From Candidatus Omnitrophota bacterium (GTDB taxonomy: Bacteria; Omnitrophota; Gorgyraeia; JAHJTE01), in assembly GCA_020058285.1 (NCBI GenBank), contig JAGVEL010000022.1:1-47897 (forward strand): a stretch of 47,897 nt of DNA, in the 5' to 3' direction. The first letter of the stretch is position 1, and each line of letters starts with the position of its first letter. The position numbers and the translations under genes were made by a program. The notes below the pieces were generated by a model. It was not told the DNA's origin. It saw only the letters and a list, made by a program, of their open reading frames with translations, and searched no databases. Below, in pieces: positions 1 to 9,253 of this stretch.

Positions 1-363
1 AAATCCCCGGGCTACAGGAAAGATTTCAGCGATACCTACTCCTCCGCCAATACAAATTACTGTGCCGATTTTTTCTAGTTCTGTCGGATTTCCTAAAGGG
101 CCAAGCACGCCAAATAATTTATCTTTAATTTTTAACGAGGCGAGTTTTTGCGTAGAATACCCTACCTGCTGAAAGATTATTTTGATAGTGCCTAAATCTC
201 TATTCCAATCAGCTAAAGTCAAAGGAATTCTTTCTGACTTTTCATCAGCAATAACTACGACAAACTGGCCGGCTTGAGCTTTCTGGGCAATTAATGGAGC
301 CTTGATTTCCATAAGGCTGACGCTTGAAGCCAATTCCTTCTTATCCAGGATAGTAAAATTCAT
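1..363 (-). CDS. FAD/NAD(P)-binding oxidoreductase, PyrK / NfnA / SudB-like subunit (partial, C-terminus off window)
   Basis: Reverse translation from ATG at 363: MNFTILDKKELASSVSLMEIKAPLIAQKAQAGQFVVVIADEKSERIPLTLADWN...LFGVLGPLGNPTELEKIGTVICIGGGVGIAEIFPVARGF; the GQFV / GPLGNP / CIGGGVGIAEIFPVA pattern is typical. ATGA overlap with polX stop. Confidence 0.82.
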   Translation of the reverse strand, partial: MNFTILDKKELASSVSLMEIKAPLIAQKAQAGQFVVVIADEKSERIPLTLADWNRDLGTIKIIFQQVGYSTQKLASLKIKDKLFGVLGPLGNPTELEKIGTVICIGGGVGIAEIFPVARGF

Positions 364-2084
364 TTGCTTAATTCCTTTAAAAGCTTATCTAAACTAAGAG
401 CGTTAAGACAATCGGTTTTAGACAACCAGCCCCTGCGCGCAGTAGCAACGCCAAGATGCATAAAATCCAAATGCCTTATGTCATGTGAATCAGTGTTTAT
501 GCAAACCTTAACTCCGGCAAGTTTAGCCTGGCGGCAATTAATATCGTTTAAATCTAATCTATCCGGAAACGAATTAATTTCTAAGGCGGTGTTGGTTTGT
601 TTAGCTACTTTTAAAATTTCGTCCAAATCTATTTCGTATGCATCCCGCACTTGCCAAAGCCTACCTGTTGGATGAGCAATAATATTAATGTACTTATTTT
701 GGCAGGCTTTAATAAGCCTGCGGGTCAATTGCTGTTTAGTTTGTTTAAAACCAGTATGGATTGCCGCAACTACCACATCAAATTCGGCTAAAACCGAGTC
801 CGGATAATCCATATTGCCGTCAGAATCAATATCCACTTCTGTAGCGTAAAGTATTCTAAACGGAGAAAACTTTTTATTTAATTTATCAATCTCTAGTTTC
901 TTGTTTATTAACTCCTTTTTAGATAATCCGCGTGCGATCTTCAAGCTTTGAGAGTGATCCGTAATCGCTACATATTCATAACCTTTTAGTCGACAGGCCT
1001 GAACCATTTCAAGAATTGAATAAGCTCCGTCCGAATAATTAGAGTGAACGTGTAAATCTCCCTTAATATCCGATAAATGAATTAATTGCGGCAGATCATG
1101 TTTCTGCGCTAATTCAACCTCACCCCAGTCTTGTCTCAATTCCGGCTCAACATATTCCAGGCCTAAAACTTTAAAGATCTCGGCTTCAGATCTTCCGGCG
1201 ACAAATTTGTTTTTATCTTTAAGGGAAAAAACTCCGTATTCGTTTATGGTTAATTGCAATTTTCCCGCCAATTGGCGCAATTTGATATTAAAATTCTTCG
1301 AGCCTGTAAAATATAATAATGCAGCACCAAAACTTTTTAGCGGCACAACTCTCAAATCAATCTGAATATCCTCATCGTTAAGAATGCTTGCCTTTGTATC
1401 GCCGCTTGCCAATATGCGCTTAACTCCTTTAGCCTTAGTAAAAGTATCAATGGCCTGCCGGGGTTTTTTTGAAATAAGCAGGATATCAATATCCCTTACT
1501 GTCTCCTGCATCCGGCGCAAAGAGCCGGCTGCAATAATCTTTTGGATTTTTAGTTTCTTGGTAAGTTCATCTAGAAAAACTTGCGCAACTGAAAGTGCCT
1601 TAGCTAAAGAAATGCGCTCGCGGCCCTTCTTTAAAATCTCTATCCCGGCTAAAATATTGGAAACGGTTTTTTCTTTTATCCCTTCAAGGGTTAAAAGTTT
1701 TCCGCTGCGCGCTGCCTGCTCTAACTCTTGTATATTTTTGATATTAAGTTTGCTGTAGAGTAATTTTACTGTCTTTGGGCCAAGGCTGGGAATCTTTAAT
1801 AATTCCAAAACACCTTCGGGAATCGTCTTCCTCAAATCTTCATAAAATTTTAATTTCCCGCTATTTGCTATCTCTTTAATTTTCTCTGACAGGTCTTTAC
1901 CTACGCCGGGAATAGTCTCTAATCTATCTTCTTTAATTAAACCTTCCAGGCTCGGGCCTAACGGCTCAACAGCTGAAGCTGCTTTTAAATAAGCCCGGAT
2001 ACGAAACGGATTATCATTATTAAGCTCTAAAATCTGGGCAATATTATTAAAAATTTCAGAAACTTTTAATGCCAAATTTTCCAC
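360..2084 (-). CDS. polX: DNA polymerase/3'-5' exonuclease PolX (HhH + Pol X + PHP domains)
   Basis: 574 aa; N-term HhH/Pol beta-like (IPGVGKDLSEKI, GSLRRMQETVRDIDILL), C-term PHP (GDLHVHSNYSDGAYS, AITDHSQSL, INTDSHD). Confidence 0.93.
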   Translation of the reverse strand: MENLALKVSEIFNNIAQILELNNDNPFRIRAYLKAASAVEPLGPSLEGLIKEDRLETIPGVGKDLSEKIKEIANSGKLKFYEDLRKTIPEGVLELLKIPSLGPKTVKLLYSKLNIKNIQELEQAARSGKLLTLEGIKEKTVSNILAGIEILKKGRERISLAKALSVAQVFLDELTKKLKIQKIIAAGSLRRMQETVRDIDILLISKKPRQAIDTFTKAKGVKRILASGDTKASILNDEDIQIDLRVVPLKSFGAALLYFTGSKNFNIKLRQLAGKLQLTINEYGVFSLKDKNKFVAGRSEAEIFKVLGLEYVEPELRQDWGEVELAQKHDLPQLIHLSDIKGDLHVHSNYSDGAYSILEMVQACRLKGYEYVAITDHSQSLKIARGLSKKELINKKLEIDKLNKKFSPFRILYATEVDIDSDGNMDYPDSVLAEFDVVVAAIHTGFKQTKQQLTRRLIKACQNKYINIIAHPTGRLWQVRDAYEIDLDEILKVAKQTNTALEINSFPDRLDLNDINCRQAKLAGVKVCINTDSHDIRHLDFMHLGVATARRGWLSKTDCLNALSLDKLLKELSK

Positions 2085-2088
2085 TTAT

Positions 2089-3027
2089 TTAAACCTTAAT
2101 TAACCTCTTATCGTAGCTAGATTCAATGGTCTTGACCAGCTCATACAATACCTTATTTACCGGTGTAGGTATTCCTAAACTTTGGGCAAGCCTGACTACG
2201 ACTCCGTTAATAAAATCGATCTCGGTCTTTTTCTGCTTAAGGCAATCTTGCAACATTGAAGATACATTTTTTGCTGTTGCTTCGCAAACTGACTCTACCT
2301 TGCCCAGGGGATCGTCAAATATCAACCTAATGCGTTTTCTTTTGGCTAATTTTACTGCTTCAGTAACTGCCTCTTTCAAAATTGCCCGGGTCCACTCATA
2401 TTCAATCAGCTGGCCGTTATTTAAGCCGGTTATCGCAGTTAAGGCATTTATCCCCACATTAATAATTAATTTAGACCAGAGCACGGAACGTATATCACGC
2501 GATGTTCTAGTATCTAAATTAGCCTTGATGAATATCTCCCTAAGCTGACGAAGGTTAATCGTGATTTTGCCGCTAATACTGCCTAAGACAGTTTCACCTA
2601 TCCCGGCATGCCGGACAAAGCCAATATCCTCTAATGTTGCACCCATATTTGTTGAACCTGCAGCTACAAGATTAGCGCCAAAACTCTCTGAGATTATTTC
2701 CAAATTACCAATGCCGTTTTGTAAGGTGAGTATAAGGCTGTCCTCGCTAACTAAAGGCGCGATCTGCTTTAGCACTTTTTGCGTATCATAGCTTTTTACA
2801 CAGATGATTATAAATTCACTCTTGCCAATATCAGCAGCATTAGCTGTTGCCTTGGCCGGAACCTGCCAACTGCCACTCACCCCTTCTACTTTTATGCCTA
2901 TTTCAGAAAGCTTCTTGGCGCGTTTTTCATCCTTATCCAAAAGCCAGACATCCTGATTATTTTTGGTTAAATATGCGGCAAGTAAGCTTCCAATTGCGCC
3001 TGGGCCGACTATGACAATTTTAGACAT
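2089..3027 (-). CDS. panE: 2-dehydropantoate 2-reductase
   Basis: 312 aa; MSKIVIVGPGAIGSLLAAYL, KSYDT, LQNGIGN, SKLIINVGINALTAITG motifs. Confidence 0.9.
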   Translation of the reverse strand: MSKIVIVGPGAIGSLLAAYLTKNNQDVWLLDKDEKRAKKLSEIGIKVEGVSGSWQVPAKATANAADIGKSEFIIICVKSYDTQKVLKQIAPLVSEDSLILTLQNGIGNLEIISESFGANLVAAGSTNMGATLEDIGFVRHAGIGETVLGSISGKITINLRQLREIFIKANLDTRTSRDIRSVLWSKLIINVGINALTAITGLNNGQLIEYEWTRAILKEAVTEAVKLAKRKRIRLIFDDPLGKVESVCEATAKNVSSMLQDCLKQKKTEIDFINGVVVRLAQSLGIPTPVNKVLYELVKTIESSYDKRLIKV

Positions 3028-3790
3028 AAGAACCCTCTTTATGGTTAATCTCTTGTAGGGAGAATGAATTCAATTCTTTTTCTAAATGATACTGCAGAAA
3101 TGTGTTTAAGAATGAAGATAATTCTTTTTTTATCTGAGTATTCAAACCTAAGCGTAAATTATTATCTAATTCATTATTTTGAATATAGGATAGCGAAGCA
3201 AGTGTCCCTCTGTATAGCAATCGCGAACTCCTGTCAGAAGTTATACATTTTTGGCATAACAAGCCGCCTAGTTTTAAGCTAAAAAATGCTTTTTGATTAT
3301 AATCAACCGGGTTATTACAAATAACACAACAGTCAACGCGCGGCTGAAATCCGCTTAAGGAAAGCATCTTAATTTGAAAAATAAGCGATATCTTTTGATA
3401 ATCCTCACCTTGCTTTATGAACTCAATGCAGTTCTTAAGCAAAGAAAATGTGGGTAAGCTTACTTCTTCGGGCTGCATCAGGGAATCAATTAAACCCAAC
3501 ATAAAGGTTACAGCGTAAACCTTATCCAAGCTACCGCGTATAGAATCAAAATTCTCTAGCAAATCGCATTGGCTGGCGAGGTTAAGGTCGCTGCGGTTAT
3601 TTTTATAAAATATAACTTCGTTTAGAGAAAACGGCTCTAATTTTGAGGCGAATTTTTCCGGCTCATTTCGGATGCCCTTGAATAAACAAGTTATTTTGCC
3701 AAAATCCTGCGTATAGAAACGAACGATGATGCTTGTCTCGCGGAATTCCTGTTTCTTTAATACAAAGCCTGAGGTTTTAAGAATAGCCAT
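3020..3790 (-). CDS. recO: DNA repair protein RecO
   Basis: 256 aa; N-term OB fold (TSGFVLKKQEFRETSIIVRFYTQDFGK), Cys pairs CVIC...CQKC. Confidence 0.88.
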   Translation of the reverse strand: MAILKTSGFVLKKQEFRETSIIVRFYTQDFGKITCLFKGIRNEPEKFASKLEPFSLNEVIFYKNNRSDLNLASQCDLLENFDSIRGSLDKVYAVTFMLGLIDSLMQPEEVSLPTFSLLKNCIEFIKQGEDYQKISLIFQIKMLSLSGFQPRVDCCVICNNPVDYNQKAFFSLKLGGLLCQKCITSDRSSRLLYRGTLASLSYIQNNELDNNLRLGLNTQIKKELSSFLNTFLQYHLEKELNSFSLQEINHKEGSYV

Positions 3791-3792
3791 AA

Positions 3793-4239
3793 TTAGAGTT
3801 TTTTTATGAGTGAATTGAATTTAGCTAAAAATTCCTGTTCTTTTTTGCGCATAATTTGTTTTTGGGCTTTTTTCGTGTCTTTGAAGCCTAAGGCGTGAAG
3901 CAAGCCATGGATAATATAAAGCAATAGTTCTTGTTTTACGTTGGTTTTAAAGTATTGGCTGTTATCAATTGCCATTTCAGCTGAAATAGCAATATCCGCT
4001 GAAAGAACTCTTTTTGAAACACTGTTTTGATCTGAATAAAGAAATGTTAAACAATCGGTAGGATAATCTTTTCCCAAAAATTTTTTGTTAAGCAGTCTTA
4101 TCTGATAATTGTCCAAAAAATCTATTGTTATGAGATATCTAGAAATTTTATAATCAGAGAGAATCGATTTTGCGATTTTCTTTACCGTTTCTCTTGATAT
4201 TGAAATCTTGTTTTGGCTGTTCTTTATAAACAGTGCCAT
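3793..4239 (-). CDS. ybeY: endoribonuclease YbeY (rRNA maturation)
   Basis: 148 aa; LNKKFLGKDYPTDCLTFLY, ADIAIS, HGLLHALGFKD metal-site motif. Confidence 0.9.
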   Translation of the reverse strand: MALFIKNSQNKISISRETVKKIAKSILSDYKISRYLITIDFLDNYQIRLLNKKFLGKDYPTDCLTFLYSDQNSVSKRVLSADIAISAEMAIDNSQYFKTNVKQELLLYIIHGLLHALGFKDTKKAQKQIMRKKEQEFLAKFNSLIKKL

Positions 4240-6319
4240 TTTTATTCTCAGGATAAACTACACGATTATGGTAAATTCCGGTTAGAATTCTGGTAAAAAC
4301 CCTGGCTATTTTTTCCAGGTCTTTTAGTTTGAGATCACACTCATCAAGCTGGCCATCAATAAATTTATTATTAATGACCGTATGCACCGCGTCTTCAATT
4401 TTAGAAGCGGTGGGCTCTTCAATTGCCCGGGCGGCTGCTTCCACTGAATCAGCTAATAAGCAAATAGCTGTCTCTTTAGTCTGAGGTTTTGGCCCAAGAT
4501 AGCGGAATCCTTCTTCTTTTATATCCTGAGATGCATCTCGCTCTTCTAAGGCCCGGCGGTAAAAATAATAAACCAAGCTTGTCCCGTGATGCTGCAAGAT
4601 AAAATCAGTAATTGGCTGGCGTAACCTATATTTTTTAGCTAAGTCTACGCCCTCTTTGACATGGTTCATAATCACCAATTTACTCATCGAGGGATTAAGC
4701 ACATTGTGTTTATTTTCCTGGTCATATTGATTTTCGCTAAAATATTCTGCTTTTTCAACCTTACCAATATCATGAAAATATGCACCTACTCTAGCCAGAA
4801 GCGAATTAGCGCCAATACTTTCCGCAGCTGCCTCTGAAAGATTCCCCACCATAAGGCTATGATGATAGGTGCCCGGAGCTTTTAGCACCATATCTTTAAG
4901 CAATGGTTGGTTAAAATCAGATAACTCTAAAAGTGTAATGTTAGTAACCAAACCAAATAAAGCCTCTAATATCGGCAAAACTATCATCAGAATAGCCACT
5001 GTACCCAAGCTATTCCAAAAACTTGATTCTAAAGCCTGCCTTAATATTAAATCATAATCCAGATTATTAAATACGCCCCAGCCGAGCATGGCAATAAACT
5101 GCACACATCCGACTAAAAGCCCGGCCTGGATAATATGGCTGCGGCGACGAACTTTAAAAACCGCAGTAATACCCGTAATACTACAAATAAAAAATGTAAT
5201 AAGTAAACCTATATTATTACTGAGGGTTATGCCCATTACTATTGAAAGCAGGGCAGCAAATACAAAAGCCACGGCGGGATTAGTGGTAAGCATAAAATAA
5301 ACCATAGGAAATGCAGCTACAGGCACGCTAAAACTGCTAAATGGAGAAAATTCCAGGGCTTTGCCCAAAGCCACGCATAATAAGAACAAAACAGATAATA
5401 ATATAAGCTCTTTATTTGAAAAATAAACCTTAGAAAAATAGATTCGCAAAAATATTGCACTCACAATTAAGAAGGTAATTAACAAGATACTTATCCCGAG
5501 ATAAAACGGGAGTAATTCCCGATGTGAATAAACGCCAGACAATGCTTTAATTTTAGACAACTGGGCCTTAGTTACAACCTGGCCTTTATCAATAATCAAC
5601 TCGTTCTTTTTAACATTTATTTGGCTATATATTGGGCTAACTGAATTTTCAAGCTCACCCCTGATCTTATCGGTTTTTTCTGCATCAAAAAAGATATTCG
5701 GCCTTATCGCAGAAGAAATCAGGCTGAATACTTCATCCTTTTCTTTTTTGCTCAGCTTCTCCTTAGCCAGGGTTTTATTAATCTCATCACGCCCATCCGG
5801 AACTGTCTTTATATCCGCTAAAAGATATTCTTTTGAGCTGTTATTAGCCGGATCAAATATAATTACGCGCTCTACGTTATTATCCCGAAGGCGCTTTTTT
5901 TCATCTAGATTAAGAAACAGAGAATCTGAAAAAACAATACTATATATTGACTCAACCGCCTGACTTTTATAATGACTATCCTTAAGCCCCTCATTAACGG
6001 CACCTTGTAATCTAGCCATTAGCTCAGGACCTAGTTTTAAGGCCTGACGGCTATATACTGACAAGGCTTTTTTAGCTGCTTCTTTCTTAGCCTGTCTTGT
6101 TTTTAACTCATCAATCGGGCCGTTGTAAGTAAAATCTATAGGTGAATAAATACTCCGGGAAGCCACATCATCTTCACGCAAATCGCTTATAAATCTTATT
6201 TTGCCCATAAGATTCACAATAATTAAAACAGAGCAAAGAATAATCAATAAGACTATTCTCAGCAAGAAGAGATTGACTTTATTGCGGTCAAGCATTAATG
6301 TTTTTATTTCTATTTTCAT
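4154..6319 (-). CDS. pgpH: 7TM-HD family protein (PgpH-like cyclic-di-AMP phosphodiesterase)
   Basis: 721 aa; N-term TM + extracellular 7TMR-HDED-like region, TM cluster, HD domain APGTYHHSLMVGNLSEAAAESIG...VGAYFHDIGKVEKAEYF...HHGTSLVYYFY. Confidence 0.88.
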   Translation of the reverse strand: MKIEIKTLMLDRNKVNLFLLRIVLLIILCSVLIIVNLMGKIRFISDLREDDVASRSIYSPIDFTYNGPIDELKTRQAKKEAAKKALSVYSRQALKLGPELMARLQGAVNEGLKDSHYKSQAVESIYSIVFSDSLFLNLDEKKRLRDNNVERVIIFDPANNSSKEYLLADIKTVPDGRDEINKTLAKEKLSKKEKDEVFSLISSAIRPNIFFDAEKTDKIRGELENSVSPIYSQINVKKNELIIDKGQVVTKAQLSKIKALSGVYSHRELLPFYLGISILLITFLIVSAIFLRIYFSKVYFSNKELILLSVLFLLCVALGKALEFSPFSSFSVPVAAFPMVYFMLTTNPAVAFVFAALLSIVMGITLSNNIGLLITFFICSITGITAVFKVRRRSHIIQAGLLVGCVQFIAMLGWGVFNNLDYDLILRQALESSFWNSLGTVAILMIVLPILEALFGLVTNITLLELSDFNQPLLKDMVLKAPGTYHHSLMVGNLSEAAAESIGANSLLARVGAYFHDIGKVEKAEYFSENQYDQENKHNVLNPSMSKLVIMNHVKEGVDLAKKYRLRQPITDFILQHHGTSLVYYFYRRALEERDASQDIKEEGFRYLGPKPQTKETAICLLADSVEAAARAIEEPTASKIEDAVHTVINNKFIDGQLDECDLKLKDLEKIARVFTRILTGIYHNRVVYPENKNGTVYKEQPKQDFNIKRNGKENRKIDSL

Positions 6320-7253
6320 AAGCCCTGATTATTTTCAACACTAAATCGTGCCTAACTACATCCTCGCCGGTAAAATAAATAAATTTTATTCCCTCAATCT
6401 CAGTCAACAAATCCCTAGCCTCTGATAAACCTACAGGCTTTCCGTCCGGCAAATCACTCTGGGTAATGTCGCCGGTTATAACTGTCTTGGAATCAAAACC
6501 CAGGCGGGTTAAAAACATTTTCATCTGCTCGCCTGTGCAGTTTTGCGCCTCATCTAAGATAATAAATGCATCATTAAATGTTCTGCCGCGCATATAAGCA
6601 AGCGGAACCATTTCCAAGATACCCATCTCTAAATATTTCTCAATGCGCTCTGCCTCCATCATATCATAAAGCGCATCGTATAGCGGCCGTAAGTAAGGAG
6701 AAAATTTCTCAGCCATATCTCCGGGTAAAAATCCTAAGTTCTCGCCTGCCTCTAAGGCCGGCCGGGTCAAAATAATCCTGCGCACTGAGCCACTCTTTAA
6801 AGCTGAAGCAGCCATAGCCATGGCAAGATAAGTTTTTCCTGATCCTGCCGGGCCAATGCCAAAAACAATATCATACTGCCTTATTGCTTTTACATATTCG
6901 CATTGGCCTGGAGTTTTAGGGCCGATAATTTTTCCTTTCAGCGAAACATCAATCCTGTCCAGGCAACTTGCATCGCTTACTATACCCCCTTGGGCATTCT
7001 TAATTGCCCGGTCAACCTCAAGCCTAGTCAGAACACCATCCTTCTCAATTACCTCTAATAAATACGTAACTAAAGCACAGCCTTTCTGCACATCTTCAGG
7101 CTTGCCGATAATCTTCAAGCCTTCTCTTCTGGCAACGAGGTTAACAGACAAAGCCTGCTCAACGAGTTTTAAATTAATATCCTGAGACCCAAACAACTGC
7201 CGCAACACATTAGGATCTTTTAGCCTGATTATATGTTCGACTGTATGCTCCAT
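6288..7253 (-). CDS. phoH: PhoH family ATPase
   Basis: 321 aa; GPAGSGKTYLAMAMA (Walker A), TRPALEAGENLGFLPGD, AFIILDEAQNCT (Walker B), TGDITQSDLP. Confidence 0.94.
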   Translation of the reverse strand: MEHTVEHIIRLKDPNVLRQLFGSQDINLKLVEQALSVNLVARREGLKIIGKPEDVQKGCALVTYLLEVIEKDGVLTRLEVDRAIKNAQGGIVSDASCLDRIDVSLKGKIIGPKTPGQCEYVKAIRQYDIVFGIGPAGSGKTYLAMAMAASALKSGSVRRIILTRPALEAGENLGFLPGDMAEKFSPYLRPLYDALYDMMEAERIEKYLEMGILEMVPLAYMRGRTFNDAFIILDEAQNCTGEQMKMFLTRLGFDSKTVITGDITQSDLPDGKPVGLSEARDLLTEIEGIKFIYFTGEDVVRHDLVLKIIRAYENRNKNINA

Positions 7254-7257
7254 TTAG

Positions 7258-7806
7258 TTACTTAATAATCTTCAACACCTGGCCAACGTAAATCTTTTGA
7301 GGAGTTTTTAGTTTGTCTTTATTTGCTTCAAAAATCTTTGGCCATTTCTTGGTTGTGCCGTAAAAATGCATAGAGATCTTCTGAAGAGTATCTCCTTTTT
7401 TCACGGTATAAAGAACCACTTCTCCTTTTTCAGCCTTCTTTGATACTTCAGGGCTAATTAGCCGAGGCTTTGCCGCCTGACCTCTCTGAACATAGCCTTG
7501 ATTTCCCCATATATCGTTATCTTCAGTTTTTTCTTGAGCTTCTTGCGGTACGCCTTTTTCGAATTGTATCGAAGAGCGTAATTCAATTTCAGTTACCCTA
7601 ATTGTGCGGCTATCCTTTACCGGCTTTTCTTCTTTAACGCTTGTCGGTACATTGCCTTGAATATAGCCAAAATTACCACTCTTGTCCTGATCTACGCGAG
7701 GCTTTGTTTGGGTATAAGTACGCACAACGCAGCCAGAGATAAAAATAGCCAGAATAATCGAGCCAGCTATCATAACTCCATTTCTTAATCCGTAAGTTTT
7801 TTGCAT
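7258..7806 (-). CDS. LysM-domain lipoprotein
   Basis: 182 aa; lipobox [10 protein letters not shown]-term Lys[49 protein letters not shown]. Confidence 0.85.
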   Translation of the reverse strand: MQKTYGLRNGVMIAGSIILAIFISGCVVRTYTQTKPRVDQDKSGNFGYIQGNVPTSVKEEKPVKDSRTIRVTEIELRSSIQFEKGVPQEAQEKTEDNDIWGNQGYVQRGQAAKPRLISPEVSKKAEKGEVVLYTVKKGDTLQKISMHFYGTTKKWPKIFEANKDKLKTPQKIYVGQVLKIIK

Positions 7807-7852
7807 TTTCCCCCCCTTTTTTTAATAATTATTGAAACTGTTAACTATAATC

Positions 7853-9232
7853 TTATTTACTTTCCCGTAATTTAATATTCAGCTCTTTTAGTTGTTTTTC
7901 AGATACACTACTCGGCGCATCAGTTAACGGGCAAAAACCGCTCTGGGTTTTAGGAAAAGCAATCACATCCCGGATTGAATCTTTTCCTGTGACTATAGAC
8001 AAAAATCTATCCAGGCCTATGGCTATGCCTCCATGAGGCGGCGCAGCAAAATTAAATGCCTCTAATAGAAACCCAAAACGCTCTTTAGCATCAGAATCAG
8101 ATATACCGATTAATTTAAAGATTTTTTCTTGAAGTTCGCGTTTGTGTATTCTTATAGAACCGCTGGCAATCTCGCAGCCGTTTAATACCAAGTCATAAGC
8201 CTGGGACTTAACCCGTTTTGGCTCAGCCTCAAGAAACTGTATATCCTCATCTTTGGGCGCAGTAAACGGATGATGCTCGCTGTCCCAGCGTTTTTCTTCA
8301 TCGTTATATTTAAACAAAGGAAAATCTAGTACCCAGAGAAAATTAAATTTTTCATTTCCGATATTCGGTTTATCGCTTTTATATTTAGCAATCGCTTCCT
8401 GATAAGAAATACGATTGAATGGAATGCACAAATCAAAATTTAAACATTCTTTAAAGACGGTTTTTAAAAGCTGCTCGCAGAGATTTAATATGTCCTCCTG
8501 CTTCAAAAAAGACATTTCTAAATCAAGCTGGGTAAATTCTGGCTGGCGGTCTGCTCTTAAATCTTCATCTCGGAAACACTTGGCAATCTGAAAATATTTT
8601 TCAACTCCGGAAACCATTAACAGCTGTTTAAAAAGCTGGGGTGATTGCGGCAGTGCGTAGAATTTTCCAGGGACTTGCCTAGAAGGCACTAAATAATCCC
8701 TCGCGCCTTCTGGGGTAGATTTAGTAAGAATTGGAGTTTCAAACTCTAGAAAACCTGCTAAGTTGAGGAAATTACGAATTACTTGATAAATATGATGGCG
8801 TAATTTAAAGGTTTCTAACATCTGTGGCCGGCGCAAATCAAGGTATCTGTATTTTAAACGCACTTCTTCTGACGCAGGGGAATCGCTATCAACCTCAAAC
8901 GGCAACGCTGCGCAAGTATTTAAAGTCTGAGCAACTTTGGCATAAAGCTCTACTTCACCGGTGGGAATTTTTAAATTAATTGTGCCTTTTGGCCGAGCGT
9001 TTATCACGCCTTTAACCGAAACTAAAAATTCAGAACGGAATTTTGACGCTTCAGCATGAGCCTCGGGAAATTCCTTAGGATTAAACACAACTTGCGTCAA
9101 ACCTTCACGGTCGCGAATATCGATAAAAATTAATTTACCGTGGTCGCGGCGGCGATACACCCAACCGACTAAAGTTACCTCTTTGTTTATATCTTCTTTT
9201 CTTAACTGGCCGCAGGTATGCGATCTTTGCAT
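7853..9232 (-). CDS. aspS: aspartate--tRNA ligase, bacterial type, lacking GAD insertion
   Basis: 459 aa; RSHTCGQLR, TKSTPEGARDYLVPSR, CFRDEDLRADRQPEFTQLD, PPHGGIAIGLDR, RDVIAFPKT. Confidence 0.95.
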   Translation of the reverse strand: MQRSHTCGQLRKEDINKEVTLVGWVYRRRDHGKLIFIDIRDREGLTQVVFNPKEFPEAHAEASKFRSEFLVSVKGVINARPKGTINLKIPTGEVELYAKVAQTLNTCAALPFEVDSDSPASEEVRLKYRYLDLRRPQMLETFKLRHHIYQVIRNFLNLAGFLEFETPILTKSTPEGARDYLVPSRQVPGKFYALPQSPQLFKQLLMVSGVEKYFQIAKCFRDEDLRADRQPEFTQLDLEMSFLKQEDILNLCEQLLKTVFKECLNFDLCIPFNRISYQEAIAKYKSDKPNIGNEKFNFLWVLDFPLFKYNDEEKRWDSEHHPFTAPKDEDIQFLEAEPKRVKSQAYDLVLNGCEIASGSIRIHKRELQEKIFKLIGISDSDAKERFGFLLEAFNFAAPPHGGIAIGLDRFLSIVTGKDSIRDVIAFPKTQSGFCPLTDAPSSVSEKQLKELNIKLRESK

Positions 9233-9253
9233 AGATAATATCTTAAATTTTAG

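Noticed and set aside
364-675. Plus-strand ORFs throughout the track (e.g. 364..675, 1384..1758, 2126..2548, 21133..21537, 42239..42712)
   Set aside because: All supported genes are minus-strand with convincing family motifs; the plus ORFs are shadows with no recognisable domains or suitable context.
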